Positions 55,866-64,000 of a DNA stretch of 64,000 nt are shown here, in pieces; position 1 is the first letter of the stretch; every line of letters starts with the position of its first letter. The position numbers were made by a program, and so were the translations under genes. The notes beneath the pieces were generated by a model. It did no database searches. It was not told where the DNA came from and worked only from the letters and a program-made list of their open reading frames with translations. Origin of the DNA: Megaleporinus macrocephalus (lineage: Eukaryota > Chordata > Actinopteri > Characiformes > Anostomidae); NCBI GenBank assembly GCA_021613375.1, contig CM038716.1, positions 5,630,184 to 5,694,183 on the forward strand, in the 5' to 3' direction.

Positions 55866-57655
55866 GAGGAGAGGGTGGTTCTTCAGTAGAAGCATGTCTG
55901 GAGGGTAAGGTAGTTCTCGAGTAGAAGAACTAGTAGAAGGACATCTGGAGGGATAGGTGGGTTTCGATTAGAAGCATGTCTGAAGGAGAACATAGTTCTC
56001 AAGTAGAAGCACATGTGAAGGAGAACGTAATTCTTGAGTAGAAAGGCATGGGGAGGAGAAGGTAGTTTTTGAGTAGTAGGGTGCCTGAAAGAGAAGGTGG
56101 TTCTTGTGTAAAAAAAAATGTCTGAAGGGGAAGGTAGTTCTTCCATAGAAGGATGTCTGAAGAAGAGGGTAGTTCTTGAGTAGAAGGATGTCTGGAGGAG
56201 AAAGTAGTTCTTGAGTAGACTGACATCTGGAGGAGAAAGTAGTTCTTGAGTAGAAGGACATCTGGAGGAGAAAGTAGTTCTTGAGTAAAAGGATGTCTGG
56301 AGGAGAACGTAATTCTTCAGTAGAAAAGCATGTGGAGGAGAAGTTAGTTCTTGAGTAGTAGGGTGCCTGAAAGAGAAGGTGGTTCTTGTGTAAAAAAAAA
56401 ATGTCTGAAGAAGAGGGTAGTTCTTGAGTAGAAGGATGTCTGGAGGAGAAAGTAGTTCTTGAGTAGACTGACATCTGGAGGAGAAAGTAGTTCTTGAGTA
56501 GACTGACATCTGGAGGAGACAGTAGTTCTTGAGTAGACTGACATCTGGAGGAGAAAGTAGTTCTTGAGTAGAAGGACATCTGGAGGAGAAAGTAGTTCTT
56601 GAGTAAAAGGATGTCTGGAGGAGAACGTAATTCTTCAGTAGAAAAGCATGTGGAGGAGAAGTTAGTTCTTGAGTAGTAGGGTGCCTGAAAGAGAAGGTGG
56701 TTCTTGTGTAAAAAAAAATGTCTGAAGAAGAGGGTAGTTCTTGAGTAGAAGGATGTCTGGAGGAGAAAGTAGTTCTTGAGTAGACTGACATCTGGAGGAG
56801 AAAGTAGTTCTTGAGTAGACTGACATCTGGAGGAGACAGTAGTTCTTGAGTAGAAGGACATCTGGAGGAGAAAGTAGTTCTTGAGTAAAAGGATGTCTGG
56901 AGGAGAACGTAATTCTTGAGTAGAAAAGCATGTGGAGGAGAAGTTAGTTCTTGAGTAGTAGGGTGCCTGAAAGAGAAGGTGGTTCTTGTGTAAAAAAAAA
57001 ATGTCTGAAGGGGAAGGTAGTTCTTCCATAGAAGGATGTCTGAAGAAGAGGGTAGTTCTTGAGTAGAAGGATGTCTGGAGGAGAAAATAGTTCTTGAGTA
57101 GACTGACATCTGGAGGAGAAAGTAGTTCTTGAGTAGAAGGGCATCTGGAGGAGAAGGTAATTCTTGAGTAGAAGGATGTCTGGAGAAGAAGGTAATTCTT
57201 GAATAGAAGGACATCTGGAGGAAAAAGTAGTTGTTGAGTAGAAGGACATCTGGATGAAAAAGTAGTTGTTGAGTAGAAGGACATCTGGATGAAAAAGTAG
57301 TTGTTGAGTAGAAGGGTGTCTGGAGGGGAGGATAATTCTTCAGTAGTAGAACATCTGGAGGAGAAAGTAGTTGTTTAGTAGAAGGACATCTGGATGAGAA
57401 AGTAGTTCTTGAGTAGAAGGATATCTGGAGGAGAAGGTAGTTCTTGAGTAGAATGTTGTCTGGAGAAGAAAGTAGTTCTTAAGTAGAAGGACATCTGGAG
57501 GTGAAAGTAGTTCTTGAGTTGAAGGTTGTCTGGAGGAGAAGGTAATTCTTCAGTAGAAGGACATCTGGAGGAGAAAGTAGTTCTTCAGTAGAAGGGCTTC
57601 TGGAGAAGAAGGTAATTCTTCAGTAGAAGAATGTCTGGGTGAGAGGGTTGTTCTT
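55866..57655 (+). repeat. 35-bp minisatellite with 282/318-bp higher-order units
   Basis: The unit is TCTGGAGGAGAAAGTAGTTC followed by TTGAGTAGAAGGACA. A marker unit, GGGTGCCTGAAAGAGAAGG followed by an A-run, starts at about 56079, 56361, 56679 and 56961, spaced 282, 318 and 282 bp (eight or nine units). The minus-strand frames of over 430 codons are repeat artefacts. Confidence 0.95.
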
Positions 57656-58245
57656 AACTGGAAAGTCCAAAATCCAATTTCTTAACCAGTCACAAGCCTG
57701 ATGTTTCTAGCCAGAATCAGACGTATTCGAACATTCGAACTTCTTCTGTCCATCTGTTTGTTCATCTTTGGTTTTTTGGTCCAGTGTTGCATTAAAGTTG
57801 TTAGTTCTGCATGAAGGGGCGGAGCAGGCTAGAAGTTTTGGATCTGGTCTATCTAACTAACATGTGATCACTCGTTTATTTACTTCTATTCATTCAAATG
57901 CTTTATTTTTTTAACCCTTACTGTCCCGACAGCTTTGCACAGCATTTCTTAGATTCTAAGTTCTGAAATGAGGCTGCAGTAACGGTTCTGGGAAGGCTTT
58001 ACACTAGATGTTGGAACATTACTGTGAGGATCTGATTGAGGATTATTGAGGAACTGATGTTAGATGCTCAGTTCTGAATCACTCCAGCTCATCCCAAAGG
58101 TACTCAAGCTCCATCACCCCAGAGAGGGCAGCTCTACTGTGCCACGGCCTAATGCTGGGGGGGATTTATACCCCTCTAGTTGATGCTTGGCGTTGGTCAT
58201 GGAGACTTTAGGCTTGAGTGCAGCTTCTCCAGCCCATTTCATCTC
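57656..58245. other. Intron 3 sequence, no gene seen
   Basis: Unique sequence. CTGCATGAAGGGGCGGAG at 57808-57825 is the inverse of CCGCCCCTCATGCAG at about 50333-50347, so a small shared repeat may be present. Confidence 0.5.
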
Positions 58246-59402
58246 CAGCCCATTCATCCCTTGTTTCTCCCATAGAGTCCCATTCATTTTCAGCCAAACT
58301 CAAACACTTAGTATTATTCAAACCTGCAGCCGCCAAACTGTCTGTACTCACTCAGGGCAGATCCCCAAACACTAATCCACAGACATACTGACCCACAGTC
58401 CTCTATTTGTCGTTTATTCATCCCTTGTTTCTCCCATAGAGTCCCATTCATTTTTGGCTGAATCCAAACACTATGGATTCTTTAAACCTGCAGCCACCAA
58501 ACTGCCTGTACTCACTGAGGGCAGATCCCCAAACACTAGTCCACAGACATACTGACCCGCACTCCTCTTTTTGTCGTTTATTCATCCCTTGTTTCTCCCA
58601 TAGAGTCCCATTCACTTTTGTCCGAACCCAAACCCTATGGATTCTTTAAACCTACAGCCTCCAAACTGCCTGTACTCACTCAGGGCAGATCCCCAAACAC
58701 TAATCCACAGACATACTGACCTGCACTCCTCTATTTGTCGTTTATTCATCCCTTGTTTCTCCCATAGAGTCCCATTCACTTTCGTCCGAACCCAAACCCT
58801 ATGGATTCTTTAAACCTACAGCCTCCAAACTGCCTGTAGTAATTCAGGGCAGATCCCCAAACTCTAATCCACAGACATACTGACCCGCACTCCTCTATTT
58901 GTCGTTTATTCATCCCTTGTTTCTCCCATAGAGTCCCATTCATTTTCAGCCAAACTCTAACACTTAGGATTCTTTAAACCTGCAGCCACCAAACTGCCTG
59001 TACTCACTCAGGGCAGATCCCCAAACACTAGTCCACAGACATACTGACCCGCACTCCTCTATTTGTCGTTTATTCATCCCTTGTTTCTCCCATAGAGTCC
59101 CATTCACTTTCGTCCGAACCCAAACCCTATGGATTCTTTAAACCTACAGCCTCCAAACTGCCTGTACTCACTCAGGGCAGATCCCCAAACACTAATCCAC
59201 AGACATACTGACCCGCACTCCTCTATTTGTCGTTTATTCATCCCTTGTTTCTCCCATAGAGTCCCATTCACTTTCGTCCGAACCCAAACCCTATGGATTC
59301 TTTAAACCTACAGCCTCCAAACTGCCTGTACTAATTCAGGGCAGATCCCCAAACTCTAATCCACAGACATACTGACCCGCACTCCTCTATTTGTCGTTTA
59401 TG
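58246..59402 (+). repeat. 164-bp tandem repeat, seven copies
   Basis: The marker CTCTATTTGTCGTTTATTCA (one copy with CTCTTTTTG) recurs at 58401, 58565, 58729, 58893, 59057, 59221 and 59385, always 164 bp apart. Other words are CTTGTTTCTCCCATAGAGTC and GGGCAGATCCCCAAAC. The array ends about 135 nt from the exon 3 donor. Confidence 0.96.
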
Positions 59403-59462
59403 CGCACCCATCCTGCGTTTCTTTCAGGAAGTGCACTTTTCTAGTTAACAGTTGTTGACCTA

Positions 59463-60050
<588 letters not shown>

Positions 60051-61560
60051 TGTTACTACCTAAACAATCTTAACACGACCAAAGTATTACCAAACGTTTC
60101 AGTAATGACTGTTTCGGTCATGACAATTCTAGCTCATTTGAGCAGAACTCAAAAATTAATGAAAAAATTAAACGTTTATTTCATTAAAACATAAAAAGTT
60201 CATAAGGTATATGTGTCGGTAATGATAATTTCTTGTGTTTCGATTTTGGGACACATTTACTTATACAGACTTATTCAGACTGGTTATGTTTCAGTAATGA
60301 CAAAATCCAGAAAACATTTTACAGATCATTTTGGTCATCATTTTGGTAATGGCACAAAAAACATGAAACAACAGAAAAAAATTATTACATTTTTCATTAA
60401 AACATAAAAAGTTCAGAAAATATGTTTCGGTAATGACAGTTCTTGTGTTTTGATTTTGGGACACATTTACTTATACAGACTTGTATTGGTTATGTTTTAG
60501 TAATGACACAAAACCAGAAAACATTTTTGGACATTTTACGGACTAAGATCATTGTGTTTTGGTAATGGCATAAAAACATGATACATATATTTCTTTTATT
60601 TAATTTAAAAATATTTCAAATTTATTTCAAAATGTTTCAGTGGTGGTTACAATTTTAGCTCATTTGAGCAGAACTCAAAAACATCACACAGCTTTGAATA
60701 GTTGTACAACAGAAAAACATTAAAACATTAATAGTTCAGAAAATATGTGTCAGTAATGACAATTCTTACATTTTGATTTTAGGGCATTCCTTCAAAACAA
60801 TCTAATGACTCACGATGTGACCATGAGGGTGAGCATGACTAAAATAAGTCTCTAGCTACAGACTAAAACTGGCTATGTTTTGGTAATGACACAAAACCAG
60901 AAAATTGCAAAATTGCCATGAAAAGTCTCCGCCTACTAACTGCACTCGTGTTTCGGTAATGACACATGATTAAAAGATAAAATGCCTTTTTTTATTTAGA
61001 AAGATTAAACTCATGATAAATTTAAAACTTCACTTTATTGTTTTGTAACTAACTAAACAATCACACCACTAACTTTATCAAACGTTTCAGTAGTGACTGT
61101 TTCGATGGTGACAGTTTCAGCTCACTTGAGCAAAACTCAAGTAGCCAGTGAATGACTAGCAAAGATTTTGAGGAGTATTGCACAAATAGAATCAGTATAT
61201 GTTTCATTCAAAGAAAAAAAGTTTGGAAAACATGTTTTGGTAATGACAATTCTGATGGTTTTACGCATTTATTTTCAGATTATTTTCACCATGTGGCTAG
61301 AAGAGTGAGCGTGACTAGTGTAGTCTCCACCTACAGATCAAAACTCAATCTGTTTTGGTGGTGACATGAAAACGCGAAACAGCAAATAAACTCATAATAA
61401 ATATATATTTTTTTTTAATTAAAAAATTTTTAATTAAAACTTTACTTTAAAAGACAAATTCACTTCATATAACTACTCACCATGTAGCCATGATATGTAC
61501 ACACCTACAGACTAAAACTAGTTGTGTTTTGGTAATGACATGAAAACATGGAACAACATT
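60051..61560 (+). repeat. Diverged array with repeated GTTTCGGTAATGAC motif
   Basis: The motif G-T-T-T-(C/T)-(G/A)-G-T-A-A-T-G-(A/G)-C recurs about 15 times between 60.1 and 61.55 kb. Longer words repeat too: TAGCTCATTTGAGCAGAACT at about 60130 and 60658 (a variant at about 61118), and ACACATTTACTTATACAGAC at about 60250 and 60471. Period is irregular (about 220-530 bp). No long open frame. Confidence 0.82.
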
Positions 61561-62230
61561 TTTTGCAACTTCACAAAGATCTTTATATATAATTTGTCAT
61601 AAGTAGTGTAAATTTAGGGGTTACGCTTAGAACTCCTAATAGTAAGTATATTATAAATGATGATTCAGCTCATTATTATCTCTATAAATGCTCTGGGTTT
61701 AAATAGATCATCACATAATACCTGTAAACATCTGAGCTCTGAATAGTTTAATAGCTATCTGTTTATTGTGGGACGAGCTGGTTGAACTAATTCAGTTCCA
61801 TAAAACAACAGATCAAACATCTGAAACATTACGAGAAGCTCTGAGATTTAACAGTGTGGATGAAGGTCTCCACACCTGCACCACCGAGACACACAGCACA
61901 ACCACTAATTAACCACACAGCAGCACCAAGTTCTCTCAGAGCCCCTCCTCTCCCCCCACCCGCCTCAAACTCCCCCCCAGCTGTTTCTCTCTGAACACTG
62001 TGTGCTGCACTGACTCAACTGCGTCTTCAATTAATCTGAGACAGATTTGCCGTATTTACACGTCGGCTCACTCCAGCGTGAGGATGGATGGATGGATGGA
62101 TGGACGGATGGATGGATGGATGGACGATGAAGCGTTTGATGTTGTCTGGCTGAGCTGAATCAGAGTCCAGTAATATATATAACTACCTTTAACCATTTAG
62201 AGCCCACCATTACAAAACCTTTCACCACAA
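61561..62230. other. Intron 2 sequence with short (ATGG)n
   Basis: Unique sequence with GGATGGATGGATGG at about 62083-62123. No exon was seen. Confidence 0.6.
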
Positions 62231-64000
62231 CACAGAACAACCACTCTCTCTTTCCCTCTCCTCCTCTTCTCTGTTTCACTCTTTCTCTCTCATTCTCTTT
62301 TTCTCACTCTCTAACTTGTTCTCTTTCCCTCACCTTCTCTTCTGTTTCACTCTTTCTCTCTCATTCTCTCTTTTTCTCACTCTCTAACTTGTTCTCTATT
62401 TCCCTCTCCTCCTCTTCTCTGTTTCACTCTTTCTCTCTCATTCTCTCATTTTCTCACTCTCTAACTTGTTCTCTATTTCCCTCTCGTCCTCATCTCTGTT
62501 TCACTCTTTCTCTCTCATTCTCTCTTGTTCTCACTCTTTAACTTGTTCTCTATTTCCCTCTCCTCCTCTTCTCTGTTTCACTCTTTCTCTCTCATTCTCT
62601 CTTGTTCTCACTCTCTAACTTGTTCTCTTTCCCTCTCCTCCTCTTCTCTGTTTCACTCTTTCTCTCTCATTCTCTCTTGTTCTCACTCTTTAACTTGTTC
62701 TCTATTTCCCTCTCCTCCTCTTCTCTGTTTCACTCTTTCTCTCTCATTCTCTCTTGTTCTCACTCTCTAACTTGTTCTCTATTTCCCTCTCCTCCTCTTC
62801 TCTGTTTCACTCTTTCTCTCTCATTTTCTCTTTTTCTCACTTTCTAACTTATTCTCTCTTTCCCTCTCTTCCTCTTCTCTGTTTCACTCTTTCTCTCTCA
62901 TTCTCTCTTTTTCTCACTCTCTAACTTGTTCTCTCTTTCCCTCACCTTCTCTTCTGTTTCACTCTCTCTCTCATTCTCTCTTTTTCTCACTCTCTAACTT
63001 GTTCTCTCTTTCCCTCTCCTCTTCTCTGTTTCACTCTTTCTCTCTCATTCTCTCTTGTTCTCACTCTTTAACTTGTTCTCTATTTCCCTCTCCTCCTCTT
63101 CTCTGTTTCACTCTTTCTCTCTCATTCTCTCTTGTTCTCACTCTCTAACTTGTTCTCTATTTCCCTCTCCTCCTCTTCTCTGTTTCACTCTTTCTCTCTC
63201 ATTCTCTCCTTTTCTCACTCTCTAACTTGTTCTCTATTTCCCTCTCCTCCTCTTCTCTGTTTCACTCTTTCTCTCTCATTTTCTCTTTTTCTCACTTTCT
63301 AACTTATTCTCTCTTTCCCTCTCCTCCTCTTCTCTGTTTCACTCTTTCTCTCTCATTTTCTCTTTTTCTCACTTTCTAACTTATTCTCTCTTTCCCTCTC
63401 TTCCTCTTCTCTGTTTCACTCTTTCTCTCTCATTTTCTCTTTTTCTCACTTTCTAACTTATTCTCTCTTTCCCTCTCTTCCTCTTCTCTGTTTCACTCTT
63501 TCTCTCTCATTCTCTCTTTTTCTCACTCTCTAACTTGTTCTCTCTTTCCCTCTCCTCTTCTCTGTTTCACTCTTTCTCTCTCATTCTCTCTTGTTCTCAC
63601 TCTCTAACTTGTTCTCTTTCCCTCTCCTCCTCTTCTCTGTTTCACTCTTTCTCTCTCATTCTCTCATTTTCTCACTCTCTAACTTGTTCTCTATTTCCCT
63701 CTCCTCCTCTTCTCTGTTTCACTCTTTCTCTCTCATTCTCTCTTTTTCTCACTCTCTAACTTGTTCTCTCTTTCCCTCACCTTCTCTTCTGTTTCACTCT
63801 CTCTCTCATTCTCTCTTTTTCTCACTCTCTAACTTGTTCTCTCTTTCCCTCTCCTCCTCTTCTCTGTTTCACTCTTTCTCTCTCATTCTCTCTTTTTCTC
63901 ACTCTCTAACTTGTTCTCTCTTTCCCTCTCCTCTTCTCTGTTTCACTCTTTCTCTCTCATTCTCTCTTGTTCTCACTCTCTAACTTGTTCTCTATTTCCC
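62231..64000 (+). repeat. 77-bp pyrimidine-rich minisatellite, cut by the window edge
   Basis: The unit contains CTCTAACTTGTTCTCT, TTCCCTCTCCTCCTCTTCTC and TGTTTCACTCTTTCTCTCTC, with about 23 copies and lengths near 70-78 bp. Almost no purines occur apart from scattered A and G. Ser/Leu/Phe frames are artefacts. It continues past the right edge. Confidence 0.95.

Noticed and set aside
55883..57284. Minus-strand frames of 443 and 438 codons
   Set aside because: 35-bp minisatellite that is open in several phases, with no conserved domain.

Overview
This window is vertebrate nuclear DNA, almost certainly from a teleost fish. The evidence is one spliced vertebrate gene with GT-AG introns, many (CA)n, (GA)n and (TA)n microsatellites, and remnants of Tc1-like, hAT-like and MITE-like elements of kinds common in fish. 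Several of these repeats, mainly the long inverted-repeat element at 20.76-21.44 kb, resemble ones I remember from otophysan fishes (characins, catfishes, knifefishes). That narrower placement is inference from memory.

The only real gene I can support is an AMPA-type ionotropic glutamate receptor subunit on the minus strand, best matched to gria4 (GluA4). Seven consecutive internal exons are present. In transcript order they are 59776-59537 (240 nt), 19793-19609 (185 nt), 10933-10880 (54 nt), 9204-9046 (159 nt), 7255-7088 (168 nt), 6467-6363 (105 nt) and 4692-4585 (108 nt). Together they form one open frame of 339 complete codons, preceded by two bases that finish a split codon. They encode most of the extracellular amino-terminal (LIVBP-like) domain and the start of the linker to the ligand-binding domain. 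The signal-peptide and first exons lie beyond the right edge. The ligand-binding, pore and C-terminal exons lie beyond the left edge. Using conventional GRIA numbering I call the visible exons 3 to 9.

Most of the remaining sequence is intron, dominated by the 39.7-kb intron 3. By rough addition, tandem repeats fill about 40 percent of the window. The main arrays are a 42/43-bp repeat at 0-0.26 kb and inverted at 8.2-8.95 kb; a 48-bp repeat at 1.1-2.7 kb; a 45-bp repeat at 11.6-13.8 kb; a 20/39-bp family at 16.2-19.4 kb; a repeat of about 103 bp at 37-38.75 kb; a 58-bp repeat at 45.25-48.66 kb; a 32-bp repeat at 50.7-54.2 kb that becomes a 482-bp higher-order repeat; a 35-bp repeat at 55.9-57.65 kb; a 164-bp repeat at 58.2-59.4 kb; a repeated GTTTCGGTAATGAC-like motif at 60.0-61.55 kb; and a 77-bp pyrimidine repeat from 62.2 kb to the window end. 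Between the arrays are nested and decayed transposons. These include Tc1/mariner-like pseudogenes, one hAT-like element with an 8-bp target duplication, MITE families with inverted ends, a possible LTR family and a MADF-domain fragment. Nearly all long open reading frames in the window come from low-complexity or tandem DNA and are not genes.

The observation most likely to matter biologically is where simple repeats sit relative to splice sites. The 3' splice sites of exons 3, 5 and 6 take their pyrimidine tracts from (CT)n microsatellites. Exon 8 is flanked on both sides by (TG)n repeats on the transcribed strand, and one of these abuts the acceptor AG.
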